From: Cornus controversa
Taxonomy: Eukaryota; Streptophyta; Magnoliopsida; Cornales; Cornaceae
Direction of reading: 5' to 3'
Assembly (NCBI GenBank): GCA_026545225.1
Contig: CM048847.1
Span: 11,340,501-11,404,500 of the forward strand
DNA length: 64,000 bases
The notes under the pieces were generated by a model. That model did no database searches. It was not told where the DNA came from and saw nothing but the letters and a program-made list of their open reading frames with translations. Each line of letters starts with the position of its first letter. Position 1 is the first letter of the stretch. Shown here piece by piece: positions 32,505 to 47,627 of the stretch. The position numbers were made by a program, and so were the translations under genes.

Positions 32505-34100
32505 CTCTAATATTTTTGGTGATTAATTATGCCGGGTTTAGGTAACAAAGCTGATACCAAGGATTCCTATACCTGAAGAATCCATCGATTTAAATCCAGA
32601 TATATATAGTAGATGCCAAAAGTCTTATATCAATAACACTGTACGAATTGCTTTTGAACGACATAACCAGTACTACTGAAAGTATGAAATCCCTTTTCCA
32701 ACTTTTAACAACTTGCTTTTTCTTATAATTTTGTACCAAAATTTGATTATTAGTGGTGTATATGCATGTATCGATGAGGGAAGAATCTTTACATTCCATT
32801 TACAAACAAATAAAAAAAAAATCCTTTCTTCACTAGTAATGCTTCTCTCCAAGTTATTCTAAAACTAAAGTAGTGATTTGAAGGAAGAAGATATTTTTCT
32901 TCTTTTAAGTGCGTAAGCATGTGAGTGGATGTTTGAACTTGTTCCTAATTTTGAGTTGAGTTTAATTATACATTGAAAAAAATAAAAAGAAAATATGTGA
33001 AATCAATAATATCAGACATTTCCTATTTATATAAATGTTAATTTATTATTTTCGGTTAAATATATAAATGTTAATTGCATAACTCAAAATTTTTGCATCT
33101 ATATCGTCCAAGTACTAATTTTTTAGTACATAACCATCCTCAACTATAAAAATTTTTGCAACACCGAACATCATATTTTTATACCAATTGTTATAAGAAG
33201 CCTTTCATAATTATACAAGGTCTGATTAGAAGTGCTAAAATGAGTGGAACGAAGGGCTTTAGAGGGGGGAAAAGTGGGTGGAAAATATCACCACAATTAG
33301 ACTTATTAGCTTAGCTAAAGTTTTGCTTGCCCAGATGAATATGGAACCCTAGCTCTAATAGAAGGCACTGCAACCACGCAATAAAGTTAGAGCTCTCCCA
33401 AAATAAAAAAAATAAAAGATCAAATCATGAACTGTTTTGAATTTTGACTATGTTCTCAATAAAGGCAAAAAATTAAGCAAAACCTAAATGTGTTCCATGA
33501 ATTAATTATAATACACACCCAACTTAAAATTAATATATATAACAGTTTACTTACCTTATTTCAAGTTCAAAAACTTGTGTCACTAGATGTGAAATAATAT
33601 TTTTGAGGCCGGATTGTTGACAATCTTTTTATCTGTCAATATATATATATAACTTAAATCAATCATATAAATCAATATAAAAAATTGGGAATATATAGCT
33701 TACCTAGTTGTTGCAATGGTGTATCCTTATGGAGATGGTTGAATGAATTGACTCACAGCTGATAGCTTTAATTTATATCACTGAAGAAAAAAACAATTAA
33801 AGAGTACATTTTATATACAAGTTAGACGATGCTTAATTACCCCCAAAAAAAAGTTATAGAAGATGCTTTCCAAACTAATTTGCATAGATTGTAAAGAAAA
33901 GATATTGATAAGAGAAGAATCTTTCAAAAACAGATATATGTTTCTGTTGTCGATACTTTTCATTTACAAATAATAATTCCTTTCTTGGCCGGATAATGCA
34001 TATGGAACATTCACTCCTTCCCCCAAGTTATTCTAAAGCTAAGTTAGGGATTTGAAGGAAGAAGAAGCTTTTCTTCTGTGAGAGTTTGTTATTAAATTTA

Positions 34101-34753
34101 GGCTAAAGTGCAATAAACTCTCATATGATTTTAAAATGGTGCACAATACTCCCTTCTTTTTTTGGGTGCAACAAACTCCTTCCAACTCACAAATTGGTGC
34201 AATTTGCTCATATTTGCATTAAAAATTGACTTCAAATAACAAAAATTCCCTCACAAATAAATAAAATACTGATTAATTTGCAAAAAATACCCAAAAAATT
34301 ACCCAAAAAAGCAAGAACTTTAATTTGTCGAAAAAATTTACCAAAAAAAAAGAACTTTAATTCACCAATTTCTTTTCTGTAAATTTAATTAATTTGGTAA
34401 TACCGAAACAAATTATCGAAAAATACCAAAAAAAGTACTTTACTTTGTCAAAAATTACGAAAAAAGTTACGAAAAAATATTGAAATAAATTTACTGAAAA
34501 ATTGATGAATTAAATTTCTTTTTTTGGGGTAATTTTTTTCGGTAATTTCTTTTTGTATTTTGGAGTAAAGTAATCATTTTTTTATTTTTGAGGGTATTTT
34601 TGTCATTTTAAGTCAATTTTTAATCCAAATAGTGCTAAATAGGAACAAATTGCACTAATTTATAAGTTAGAGGGTGTTTGTTGCACCCAAAAAAAGGAAA
34701 GGAGATATTGTGCACCATTTTCAAATCAGAAAAAAAATTATTTCACTTTGGCC
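34101..34753. mobile_element. Long-TIR element (unit 2)
   Basis: Same as 20568-21220. Confidence 0.7.
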
Positions 34754-35018
34754 AATCTTTTATATCAATCATAATTCTTAGGTGCAGCAAGTTAAAAAAA
34801 TAAAAACGGAATTGGAGAGCAAGTTATAAAAAAAAATGAAAAAGAAAAAGAAAATGGGTAAGAGATTGGAGAGCAAGTTATAAGCTTATAACCTTTGTAA
34901 TCCTACTTTCCTTAGCCAGGATGTCAACTCAAAATATCTGCCATATCCACCACATCCCACGGTCGCCACCTCCTGCTACCGTCACCTTCTTTCTTCTCTC
35001 CTATAGTATGATTTTAAG

Positions 35019-35054
<36 letters not shown>

Positions 35055-36285
35055 CACTTTATTTTATGGATGCATTCTGCAGCCTTGATATATACATTTT
35101 CTAACACAGCTTTCTATGTACAAAGCTCTTCGTTATTGTATGTAGTCAGAGATGGTTTTATGGATGCATTCTACAGCCTTGATATATACATTTTCTAGCT
35201 ATTGTTGTTCATAAAGTGTGTGTATAAAACAAATAGTTGGTGTGGATGGTGTGGTCTCGTATGCAATTTCATGATATGCAGGACCAAGAGTAACTGATTT
35301 GCAGCTTGTATTAAATAGTGTTGCAGGAGGGGCTTAATCATCTAATCTACATAGATCTCCACAGTTTTGGACATGTAATTGAAAACTTTGTTCTTAAGCC
35401 CTATATTTTCTCCATTCAAGAACACTCTATTTTATTGGAAAGGTGTCAAATTTGTTGAATTCTACCTTTATTATTATGCAGTATGTATATGAAATTGATT
35501 TTTTTTTCAGTTCAAATGGCTGCATTTACAGTTCCTATTTCATCTATATGGATCCGGTGTATGTGAGACGGGTATGTGTATCATGTTCTTGCTTGCTGGA
35601 AGTTGTACCTTCATAGCTTCAATTAAATATGGTACTCTTTGTGAATACCAGTTAATTTCTATTAATATCACGTACCAAAAAAATTCTCCTAATATCCAAG
35701 AGCCTTTTAATGGAGGAGACTAATTACTTTCTTTCTAGAGTCGCTTCTTTTAAGTTGTAAAGCATCCTTCAATTGCATTGCTAGAATTTGTGACTTGAAT
35801 ATTGTTTGTTATGGTATTATTTTTTTATTGAATTTTGAAAAGTCATAAGCTAAAAATCAGGTGGTTTGATTAATGAAAGATCTAAGAGATGTGCTTCAGA
35901 TAGAGGTGGTTGATAGTCAAGTTGAGTAATTTTTTACTTTTTATTTAAAAATTTTCAAGTTGATTAGTTGCAAATTGTATTTTTAATGTGATTGAAGGTT
36001 AGTTTTTAATAGATGAATTAAAAATTAAAAACAAAATTGTGCAACAAATGTGTTAATATACACTATTTTTGATTTTTTGTTCTCAAAAATGTAGAAACAG
36101 CAAGTTTTAATGAACGATATTTCTATTTTTTGTTTTCACTCAGAAAAACAGAAATATATTTCTGTTTTTTTTTAGCGCAGAAACAAAAAATATTTTTGTT
36201 AGTAAACGCTGCCCACACAAGACTCTATCCTGATTAGTTGTCACAACGAATCAAAGTTTAGGTTTACACGATGCCAAGTGTAATT

Positions 36286-36299
36286 GGGGGGGGGGGGGG
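36286..36299 (+). repeat. Poly-G tract, 14 G
   Basis: Unit 2 counterpart of 22755-22769, one G shorter. Confidence 0.95.
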
Positions 36300-36996
36300 T
36301 AGTTCTGTTGGCATATTTCATATGCATCTTCATGATCCTCTTTTAAGGGCAGAGATCGAACTTATTGTGCCTTGATATATTCTCTTCATCACATTTGGAA
36401 GGATCTTATTATTTAAATAATTAAAATATTTTTTGTGTTGGGATATTTGCCCCCTCCAAGCCTGTATACTTGAAAAGGTGTCATTGGACTGATGTCGCAC
36501 ACAATAATGTGTTGTTCCTTGGCTTCTATATTCAATTAATTCTCATTCAAATTCAAATCTAATAAAAAAAATTGGTTTTCATTGAATGATATTCAAAAAG
36601 AAAAGCATGCATGCTTTAAAGAATTTAGAATGACACATTTATTAGATCCACCCACCTGTTTATTTGTCAATCATAATTCTAAGGTGGAGCAATGAGAGTG
36701 TTAAAAAGAAAGTGAAAAGAAAAAGAAAAAGGGGAAGATATTGGAGAGAGAGCTGAAGACACTAATATATATATAAATGATGGTTAGACTGTGTCTTATG
36801 CATCTGGTATAAATCAGTGAGTGTGAACATGCAGGGTGTGAAGTGCTGCCTTGTTCTAAGAGAGAATGAACTCCACTGCAGTGCTAATTATAATGATCAG
36901 AACTAAAGGGTACAAGATGGTTTAACATTGAGGGATTCCTTTACACAACTCTACTTATATAGTTTCTTTTTCTTTGAAGATATAGTGGAACACTTT

Positions 36997-39127
36997 TTAA
37001 CTGAAGTTCTTAATCGCAGACAACATTGAAATTTCTGCTTCAATAATTATAGTATCATTGACTATGAAGCCCTTTGATATATCATGGAGATCACTCAGAC
37101 ACATGAAGCTTCGGTATCCCCAGCCCCTTCTATTGGCACCGAACCAGACACTAACTGCAAAAATGAATTTTGAAGTAAAATTAACAAAAATTAAAAAAAA
37201 CACCATAAGAAGAAAAAGAAGAAAAGATTGAATCCCTCTACAAAATAAAAAGCTGCAGCCTCAACCAAGTTCATCAAAAGCAGCTGAGAATACAAATATA
37301 ACTTTTACCTTCATTTTCAAGGTGTTCACCATTGACTTGGTCCTTTATCCTAAGCTTGTATTTTGCAAACAGTTTGGTGAGTTTAAGAGAGAGTTTTTCA
37401 GAATCAGCTACTACAAGATGCAGAAACAGTGATAGGCTTTCACCTTTCGGCTTTGAATTTCCTTTGGGCCAGAGAGAAAGCTTCCTGAATTCAGTATAAG
37501 AATACACAAATAATAGCTTACCTTAGAAATCAAATAAGTCTGTTTCAATTTGAAAACAACTAAATTTAAGAAAAATATGAAAATGATCATCTTACCAGTT
37601 CTGTCATCTAGTGTTAAACTTCTCAGAGTAAAGACATTCTTCACTTAATGCTGAAAATTTATCAATCTTCCAAGTGCAAACCTCGTCGTTTGGTACCTTT
37701 GTCATGGACAGACACTCACCTTTGAGAGTAGATCTCATAACAAAAACCTCTGCCCCGAATAAACATGTGTCATCTACTAGGTACCCATTTAAAGGATTTA
37801 GGAACTGACGCCGGACAGAGTAGTGATAATTATGTAGGCTAAGGGCAACAGAAAATAAACAGAAAGAAAGCACGAGAATTGCCCAAAAACTCAGAGAAAA
37901 GGCTCTGATATTCAATATTATTATTCAAAATCAAAAGTACCTTCGGATCAACCCACAAGCCGGGTTATATAGCTGAACTTCATCAACATTACCAAAAATA
38001 GCAAAAACCTAATATTCTTGCCAAAATAAAATACGAAATAAAAGAAGTTGCCAGAATTCTGGCCTAAATCAAGCCCAGAATCTCTTCCTAATCAACAAAA
38101 TAAATATTACCAAAAAAGGAAATAAAATAACTAAAATTAGGGATTCGGAGGGGAAAACAGTGGATTTTGGCCTTTAAAAAATACAAACCCAGCTATAGCT
38201 AGGTGCCCACGACGTGCGCGCCGAACTAAGCTTACCGAATTGTGGTCATAAAGGTGATTCTGACACCTGTACCCAAAGTTATGGCTAAAATACTGAAGCG
38301 CATCCAAAAATACCCACATTGGTGACAAGGTCACGGTTTCCTGCCATCTTTATGCTGATCTACCAACTCATGATATTTCAGTGCCATCAACGTGTCGTCT
38401 AACAGCTTAGCATCATCTGACTCGGATGCTCCAGCATCAGGAACTCTTCGAGAGAGAGAAATTTCTCAAAGCCAAATTCAGTATTCATTACATGGAAGCG
38501 CCTTACTGGTTTAGCATCTACATATATAGATAATGTATTGATTTGTAAATATTGTGTTCCAATAGCAGATTTTAGAATATTTAATGTATAATAAAAGGAG
38601 CTACCTTCGATAGTTAAGTACTTATCACGTATATGATCAAAGACGAATAATTTAAAGTTCACATTCGCCTCCCAACCACAAGGAAGATTATCTGCATCAG
38701 ATATTACCAAGTACATTGAAATGTGATCCTTCACATTTCTTTTCTTATTCCCATTTGGATAGACAGACAATTTCCTGAAAACCCAAAAAATAAATAGTTA
38801 GATACAAATAAATTAACTTTGAGTTGGAAATATGAATAAATTCATAGCACGGGAGATGAAAAAATAGTCCATGAACACACCATTTATAGCCACCAACTTC
38901 AAAAACATCGGATTCACAATTTTCAATTGTTGTTTCGAGAAACAGAGAGAGACTCTATCTTGAAAATGCAATGCGTTGGTTGGACATCACGCAATGTTCT
39001 TTTAACTTCTCCTACAGATTTTTAATGGAAGAAAATACTTAAAATCACCAAAACTCATTGTATATAAAATCATGCAAGGGAGTATAAAATTTAACTTACC
39101 AACTGTGTCGATTATTTCAGACGACAT
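36997..39127 (-). pseudogene. MATH-domain gene B copy 2, broken
   Basis: Same exon plan and the same three defects as copy 1 (CT-unit loss in exon 2, in-frame stop near the end of exon 4, solo LTR in exon 4). All were therefore present before the unit was duplicated. Confidence 0.8.
37801..38444 (-). mobile_element. Solo LTR in gene B (unit 2)
   Basis: Element 37806-38439 with the GGAAC repeat on both sides; same as 24276-24909. Confidence 0.75.
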
Positions 39128-39334
39128 TGCTTCAACAGAATAAAAAATGAAGTAAAAATAACCTCTTTTGGTTTTATTGGTGATGGCTTCTGCTAAGCTT
39201 AGATTGTATGAAGTAAAGGACTCCATGCTTTTATATAGATACATATATGCGCACGCTCGCCCATGTAGACCAATCCGGATGGTTCAATAATAACTTTGTA
39301 ATACAAACAATTCATCTAGAAATACTAAAAGCCA

Positions 39335-39824
39335 TCTTGGAAAAGATATTCTTTACTTGATGCTGAAAAATTGTCAATCTTCCAAGTATAAACTTTGTCA
39401 GTTGAAACCTGAAACCTTTGTCATGGATAAACACTCACCTTTGCCTGCTCCAAATACGCAGGTATCATCTATGAGGTAGCCATTTGAAGGATTGTGGAAC
39501 TCTTTGAGAGAGAAATTTCTCAAAACCCCATTTAGTTTTCATCCTATGGAAGTGCCATACTAGTTCAGTATCTACATTATATATGGATGTCATCTATATA
39601 AATAAATATTATGTTGCTACAACAGATTTTTGGAAATTTAATGTGAAATAATAATAAATAAATAAAAGTACTTGTCACATACATGATCAAACGCAAACAA
39701 CTTAAAGTTCACCTTAGCTTTCCAACCACAACACAAATATTTCGCAATATGTATTTCAAGGTATAAAGAGATGTGACCATTCCCATTTCTTTTCTTATTC
39801 CCATTTGGGTAGAAACACAATTTC
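39335..39824 (-). pseudogene. MATH gene C fragment (copy 2)
   Basis: Same as 25805-26294. Confidence 0.8.
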
Positions 39825-40600
39825 CTGAAAATCCAAAATACATATATATGATTAATTTAGCTTTCATAAAGAGAACATAGATAAATTAAAGAGTGGGGAA
39901 GAAAAAATCACTCAAACCTGTTTTAGGAACCAGAGAGGGGTGATTAAGTTTACTCGTTTTTTACTTAATTTTTTAAATTATTTTAATTTTAAGTCCAATT
40001 AAAAATTAAACTAATTCCACAAAACAAGTAAATAAAATAAAGTAAAAATGCACCAGATATATGTGAAAAATTCAAATCGAGAAAAACCACGGGTAAGGCT
40101 TTATAACTCCGGAGAACCAAATCCACTATCGTCGAAAAAAAATATAAGAGACTCTATCCCAGATTGACACCCACTCCACTTTGAAAATAACTTGATGCAG
40201 AATGCCTCAGGCTTACAATTGCACTCCTTTATCTAATTGTTGGACGCTTTCGGTTAACGTTACAATCATTGCAGAAGGGTAACTAGAAGACCACGAACAC
40301 TCAGCAAGTATTCTGTTCCCTTCGTAGTGTGATCTTCTTCTCATTCCTAATGAACGAACAGTTGTAGAAGAAATCAAACAGAAAAGACCCTTGCTGTCCT
40401 GCCAGAATGGAAGGAAAGTTCAACTCTTATTCTGTTCAAAGACATTAATATAACTACTATTCCTTACCTTCCATTACTTTCAAGTTTTATTAATTAGATG
40501 TAAGTCTAATTGGTTTTTAATAGCACTGGGGGACTATTGAGATGGGTATCAATAATTAAATTGTTCCTTATTAGTATTGTTGTTTGTGTTCCATATCCTT

Positions 40601-40759
40601 ATGTCTGTGGCTTTGGTGGTGGCATACATGGGGTACTTGACCGTGATTAATGAAACTACTTTTTATGGAATGGTTTGCTTTTTTCTATACAACGGGATAG
40701 TTATGTGGCATGTTTTTTCACAAATTATATATGGGACTTTGAAATTGCTTTATTTTTAA
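40601..40759 (+). other. Membrane-type small ORF across the unit 2/3 junction
   Basis: Same as 27071-27229. Confidence 0.3.
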
Positions 40760-42020
40760 TTTATAAGGTACTTGATAATTTAAGATCACTTCCTCATATG
40801 TTCAACTTTCATTCTGGCAGATATTGCTTAACATTCTTCGCACTGTTATGAAGAGGGATATATGTAACTTTGTATAGGTTCTTAATCATTCTGTTGAATA
40901 ATTCCAAATGGTAGAAACTATAAATAATAGTTTATCCATTTTGCATTATATTTGTCCATTGAACCATTGTTTTACTTGTACGCAAAAATATAATTCAAGA
41001 ATACAAATAATTAAAATATATTGAAGAAATCATTACAAGTTTATAAAAATTCATTAAAGTCTCTAATAGAAGTCTATACAAAATCCATGAAAGTCTTATA
41101 ATAAAAATCTATAGAAATCGATGAATTCTACTTAAATTCATAGAAAGTCTGTCTCTTAAAAAATGTCTTTTAAAATCCTGATTGAATACACTCTCCTAAT
41201 ACTAAAAGGAGTGTATGGATTTGCACCTCTATATATATGTGTGTGTGAAGATTATAGAATCATAAATAAACCGAAAGCTAGCTCCGTTACCTCTTTCCCT
41301 CTCTATAATTGAGAATTTGAGCTGAGGCTTTGAAACCTCAATCTTTCCTCTTTATCGTCGATCTCTATCTATTTGGGGAAGAAGGATGAGTTTGAATAGC
41401 TTCTGAAACCTCAATCCAATGGTGGGATTAGGGGACTACGGTGGTGGCGGTGGGTCCCATATTCTCCGACATCTTCTGTATATCAAGCCCATTGATTCGC
41501 TGATTGCAGTCTTCTCCGCTTGCATTTCGAGCCGAGCCTCCATGATCTAGTTCATCGGTGTTGCTTATAGCTATATTAGGATTTGCAGAGAAATTTGGAG
41601 AGACATAGAGAGCATTTCTTTGTTTTGTACAAAGGATGAAACGACGTCATTTTGTTTGAGGGTTAAAAATGTCACTTGGGATCTTTATTTAATTTCTTCA
41701 TTTTTATTCTATTATAAATATATTTCTGTAATTTTATATCTTTTAATTGCTCCAACAAATGTACTTTAGAATATTCTCTCCCTTTCTAAGTTTTTAGACT
41801 TACCCAAGTCTTTGTCTAAGTAGTTTGGGTCTCAAAGCAAGGATAAAGTGAGTCTAGTCAAGTCAAGAGAGTACAATACATAAAGTTGATTGGCTGAGTT
41901 GATTAAACTATGGTGTTGCTTTTGATCAAAATTTATAGTTGTAGACTTACCGCCCGGAGTTCATATAGGCCAGACAAATAAAATCTTAAAGAGATTAAAT
42001 TTAATTCAAGTCTCGATCAT

Positions 42021-42176
42021 CAATTTATCAAAAAATACCGAAAAAAGAAAATAAAATACAACTTTAATTTATCAAAAAAATTTACTCAAAAAAAATAACT
42101 TTAATTCACCAATTTTTTTCTAGGTAATTTTTTTCGGTAAATTAAAATTTTTTTCTCGATATTTTTTGATAAATTG
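42021..42176. repeat. AT-rich fold-back repeat (unit 3)
   Basis: Same as 14958-15113. Confidence 0.65.
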
Positions 42177-42971
42177 TCATCTATATAGGATTAGTATTAC
42201 ATTTGAATTCCATTCCATTATAGGTACTGATGCAACAGAGCTGACTCAATAACAAAAAGTGATTAATTTATCAAAAAATAAATAAAAAATACCCAAAAAA
42301 AAATACAACTTTAATTTGTTGAAAAAATTGACGTAAAAAAATAACTTTAACTCACCAATTTTTTTTTTTTGGTAAATTAATGTTTGTGTCAGTTTGGTTT
42401 TGCTATTTTGGCATATACATATTCACGGGGTGTGGCGTTGAAAGTATGAGGGTTTTGTTTTGAGGCAGTATATATATGCACGCGAAAGATACAGATACTA
42501 GTGGTGAGAGGATAAAATATGAAGCAGGCTAGAATTCATTCCACTCATCAAGTCAATCAGCCGTTGGAGGAAAGTTCTCCTAGAAATATCTCTCGTGTTG
42601 TTTTGAAAAAGAGTCGAAGATTTGAAACAATTGGATGGAGATATGGTCTCCTAAAATTTCTTCTGGAGTTTGAAAACAGAAGACCGTGATATGCAATTAG
42701 AAGGAAGGAAAACTCATCTGGAGTTTGAAAACAGAAGGCCGTTAGATTAGGTATGTCTCTTAATTTATATTTGTGTAAACATGCTTATAATTAGGATAAG
42801 GTTTACATGAAATTCAGATGGCAATTGAAATGTCGAGGTTAATATATTTTAATTACTGTTGTAATATCTTAGTTAGTATCTCTTAATCATATTTAAATAT
42901 ATGTATGCTTGATTGTCTATTGCATGATTGATATATGTATATGTCAATTGGATTTCTTTCACTGGAAAAGG

Positions 42972-43160
42972 ATCTTCTCCTTGATAATTCCTCTCCATAA
43001 TTTGCAGGATTTAATCCTGCGGTCAATTTTCAGTCACGTCATCATATAAAGTAAAATATATTTTAAATTTAAATTAAATGAGATGATGATGTGATTGAAT
43101 TTTGACTGCGGAATTAAGTCCTCCGAAATCAAGAAAGGAGAGGAATTCTCAAAAAGAGAT
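42972..43160. mobile_element. Fold-back MITE (unit 3)
   Basis: Same as 15908-16096. Confidence 0.7.
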
Positions 43161-43655
43161 GTATTCTACCTGTTTCTATTATCATTAGATGAAATGAAAC
43201 GAAACGAAACGAAACAAAAAAAATAGTTGCTGCTTCTGTTTACTTTTCTTCTTCTATTTTTTCATATTTTGATTTTCTTCACTCCAGTTATATGTGTCTT
43301 AATTCTAACATTAAAGAATTTTGAAAGATAATCTATGGAATGATTTTTTAGCCCATTATATCAATAACAATCTGAAGCACAAAATCTGTACACTTCATAG
43401 CTCCAAGGTTAAGATAAAATGCTAACTTTCCTTCCTCTACGAAGAAACAATCCTACTCTTGAGAAGAAAATAGCCAAATTTATAATGATCAAATTAAGCA
43501 ATCAAATGAAATTCACTGCAATGCTAAGTATAATTAATGCATGATCGGTACTAAAGTGTAATACAACAAGACTTCAAACTTGAGAGATAGAGATTCCTTC
43601 ACCCACCTCTCCACAACATCTTTTTTCTTTTCTTGGAGGACATAATGGAACACAT

Positions 43656-44478
43656 TTATGCGAAATTCTTAACCACAAACAACATTTCAATTTCTGCTTC
43701 AATAACTATAGTATCATCCACTATGAAGCCCTTTGAATTGTCATAGAGTTCACTTAGAGACACTAATCTTGGGCATCCCAAGATCCTCATCGTGTCAAAG
43801 AAGAAGACATTAACTGCAAAGATAAATTTTAAAGGAAAATAAGAAGAAAAGATCACCATATACAAAAGGAAAAGCTATAGCTACAAGCAAGTTCATCAAA
43901 ATGAAGGTACTATTTTTACCTTCTTGTTCGATGTGTTTGAAATTGACTTGGTCCCTTATCCTCAACTTGTATTTTGCATTCAGTTTGGAGTTAAGAGAGA
44001 AATTTTCAGAATCAGGTACTGCAAGTAACAGAGATAGGTTTTTGCCCTTCTCATTTACATTTCCTTCGGGATAGAGCAAAAGCTTCCTGAATTCATTATA
44101 AACAAACACATAAATAACAGCCATTTATCAAAAAAGCTAGCCTGTTTCAGATTGAGAACAACCAAGTTTAAGGAATGCGTGAAAATGTTGATCTTACCAG
44201 TTCCGTCCTCCGATGTTAAACTCTTCAGAGTAATAACATTCTCCACTTAATGATGATAATTTATCAACCTTCCAAGTGTAAACTCTGTTAGTTACTATCT
44301 TTGTCATGGACAGACACTCACCTTTGCTTACAGATTTTATAACAAAAACCTCTGCTCCAAATAAACATGTGTCATCTATGAGGTATCCATTTAAAGGGTT
44401 TTGAAACTTTTCAAGAGAGAGAAATTTGTCAAAACCCCATTCAGTCTTCATCACATGGAAGCGCCTTACTTGAGCATC

Positions 44479-44510
<32 letters not shown>

Positions 44511-45105
44511 GATAGATAGATATGAATCAATAAATACTTTCTTGCACTAGCTGATTTCAAAATTTTTACTATACTATAATAGGAACTACCTTCCATAGCG
44601 AAGTACTTGTCGCGTATATGATCATAGACGAATAATTTAAAGTTCACATTCACCTCCCAACCACAAGGAAGATTTTCTGAATCGGTTAATACAAGGTATA
44701 GTGAAATGTGATCTTTCCCATTTCTTTTCAAGTTCCCATTTGGATAGAAAGACAATTTCCTAAAAATCCAAAAAATAGACAGATACGAATAAATTAGTTT
44801 TGATGTAGAAATATGGATGAATTAAGAATATGGAAGATACAAAAAAATCCCAAAAACACACCATTTGTAGCCACCAGCTTCAAAAACATCTGATTTATAA
44901 TTTTCAAAATTTGTTTCTAGAAGCATAGAGAAACACTCTATCCTGAAAATGTAATGTGATGGTTGAACATCCCGCAATGTTGTTCTAATTTCTGCAACAG
45001 ATTGAAGGCAGACAAATATTTAACATAACTAGAACACATTGTATATCAAAATCATATAAAGGGAAAATAACAATAATAAATAAACTTACCAATGTCAGTC
45101 AACAT
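43656..45105 (-). CDS. Double MATH-domain protein, gene A copy 3 (306 aa)
   Basis: CDS: complement(join(43656..43813, 43920..44086, 44198..44477, 44590..44759, 44862..44991, 45090..45105)). Intron 3 is four bases shorter than in copy 1 because of the TA run. The exons look unchanged. Confidence 0.9.
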
Positions 45106-45256
45106 TTCTTCTGCATAATCTACATTGAAGGAATTAATAAAAATTGTCTTGTAGGTGGATTTATTGGTTATAACTTCTGTTAGGCTTAGGCTTACATGGT
45201 TATATATATAAGGATGGTTGACTAATAACTTCGGAATATCTTATCAAAAAAAATAA

Positions 45257-45424
45257 GAATAATGATTTGGAGGCCGATCGGACTAATCCGATTTTATTTT
45301 TATGTGAGTGGAGTGGTGGGTCTTACCATATGATCTCATGGTGATATAATGTGGTGAGACCCATCATTACACTCACATAAAACTATTTTCAACCTAATTC
45401 GATTTGAACTCTCTATCATTATTC
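45257..45424. mobile_element. Fold-back MITE upstream of gene A (unit 3)
   Basis: Same as 18197-18364. Confidence 0.65.
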
Positions 45425-46003
45425 AAAAAATAATAATAATAACTTTGGGAATACTAAAAGCCCCAGTGGAACTATTTTTTTATGTTTTGAAGTTCTCTGC
45501 CTAAAGTAAACTAAACCTTTTCATCTTGTGCATGTGTATGTATCTAACAAATGCAATTTGGGATGTGATCATTACTTCACTTCACTTGCACTCACTTTGA
45601 ATGTCAAATGACATGATCATCCTTAATTTAGTTATTAAGTCATGAGAATGAAGTATGAGGGGGCATTTATGTCCTTTAGGTTTTAAAAAAACAAATAACG
45701 AGTGGGATATTCATTTTTAACATAATTAGAGAGAAATTCTAATCAGGTTTTCAAAAATAATTTTCAAGAACTCGAAGAACTGTCCTTTTTTTGACTGAAT
45801 TTTCAAAAATTAGTTTTAAAAAAGTGTCAATCAAACATACTTTTTTAAAGTTAATATTTTGAAAAACAAAAAAGTTTCTTTGAAAACTGAACCAAATATA
45901 CTCTAAACTTTCCACAATGTTTGTGTGCATGTATATATATATATATATAAAATTTTTGAATCATGTAATTTAAAGATTAAAACAAGATATGCAGATAACT
46001 TAC

Positions 46004-46031
46004 CAACAGCAGGAGCAGCACCGTGAGACAT
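46004..46031 (-). other. Orphan or alternative first exon (unit 3)
   Basis: Same as 18944-18971. Confidence 0.5.
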
Positions 46032-47627
46032 CTCTAATATTTTTGGTGATTAATTATGCCGGGTTTAGGTAACAAAGCTGATACCAAGGATTCCTATACC
46101 TGAAGAATCCATCGATTTAAATCCAGATATATATAGTAGATGCCAAAAGTCTTATATCAATAACACTGTACGAATTGCTTTTGAACGACATAACCAGTAC
46201 TACTGAAAGTATGAAATCCCTTTTCCAACTTTTAACAACTTGCTTTTTCTTATAATTTTGTACCAAAATTTGATTATTAGTGGTGTATATGCATGTATCG
46301 ATGAGGGAAGAATCTTTACATTCCATTTACAAACAAATAAAAAAAAAATCCTTTCTTCACTAGTAATGCTTCTCTCCAAGTTATTCTAAAACTAAAGTAG
46401 TGATTTGAAGGAAGAAGATATTTTTCTTCTTTTAAGTGCGTAAGCATGTGAGTGGATGTTTGAACTTGTTCCTAATTTTGAGTTGAGTTTAATTATACAT
46501 TGAAAAAAATAAAAAGAAAATATGTGAAATCAATAATATCAGACATTTCCTATTTATATAAATGTTAATTTATTATTTTCGGTTAAATATATAAATGTTA
46601 ATTGCATAACTCAAAATTTTTGCATCTATATCGTCCAAGTACTAATTTTTTAGTACATAACCATCCTCAACTATAAAAATTTTTGCAACACCGAACATCA
46701 TATTTTTATACCAATTGTTATAAGAAGCCTTTCATAATTATACAAGGTCTGATTAGAAGTGCTAAAATGAGTGGAACGAAGGGCTTTAGAGGGGGGAAAA
46801 GTGGGTGGAAAATATCACCACAATTAGACTTATTAGCTTAGCTAAAGTTTTGCTTGCCCAGATGAATATGGAACCCTAGCTCTAATAGAAGGCACTGCAA
46901 CCACGCAATAAAGTTAGAGCTCTCCCAAAATAAAAAAAATAAAAGATCAAATCATGAACTGTTTTGAATTTTGACTATGTTCTCAATAAAGGCAAAAAAT
47001 TAAGCAAAACCTAAATGTGTTCCATGAATTAATTATAATACACACCCAACTTAAAATTAATATATATAACAGTTTACTTACCTTATTTCAAGTTCAAAAA
47101 CTTGTGTCACTAGATGTGAAATAATATTTTTGAGGCCGGATTGTTGACAATCTTTTTATCTGTCAATATATATATATAACTTAAATCAATCATATAAATC
47201 AATATAAAAAATTGGGAATATATAGCTTACCTAGTTGTTGCAATGGTGTATCCTTATGGAGATGGTTGAATGAATTGACTCACAGCTGATAGCTTTAATT
47301 TATATCACTGAAGAAAAAAACAATTAAAGAGTACATTTTATATACAAGTTAGACGATGCTTAATTACCCCCAAAAAAAAGTTATAGAAGATGCTTTCCAA
47401 ACTAATTTGCATAGATTGTAAAGAAAAGATATTGATAAGAGAAGAATCTTTCAAAAACAGATATATGTTTCTGTTGTCGATACTTTTCATTTACAAATAA
47501 TAATTCCTTTCTTGGCCGGATAATGCATATGGAACATTCACTCCTTCCCCCAAGTTATTCTAAAGCTAAGTTAGGGATTTGAAGGAAGAAGAAGCTTTTC
47601 TTCTGTGAGAGTTTGTTATTAAATTTA

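Larger units (their letters stand above)
27165..40694 (+). repeat. Tandem unit 2 (13,530 bp)
   Basis: Second copy, same content and order as unit 1. It agrees with units 3-4 against unit 1 at the positions equivalent to 15771, 22633 and 26829, and with unit 1 against units 3-4 at the base equivalent to 15294 (G instead of A). The intergenic contents are as described for unit 1. Confidence 0.95.
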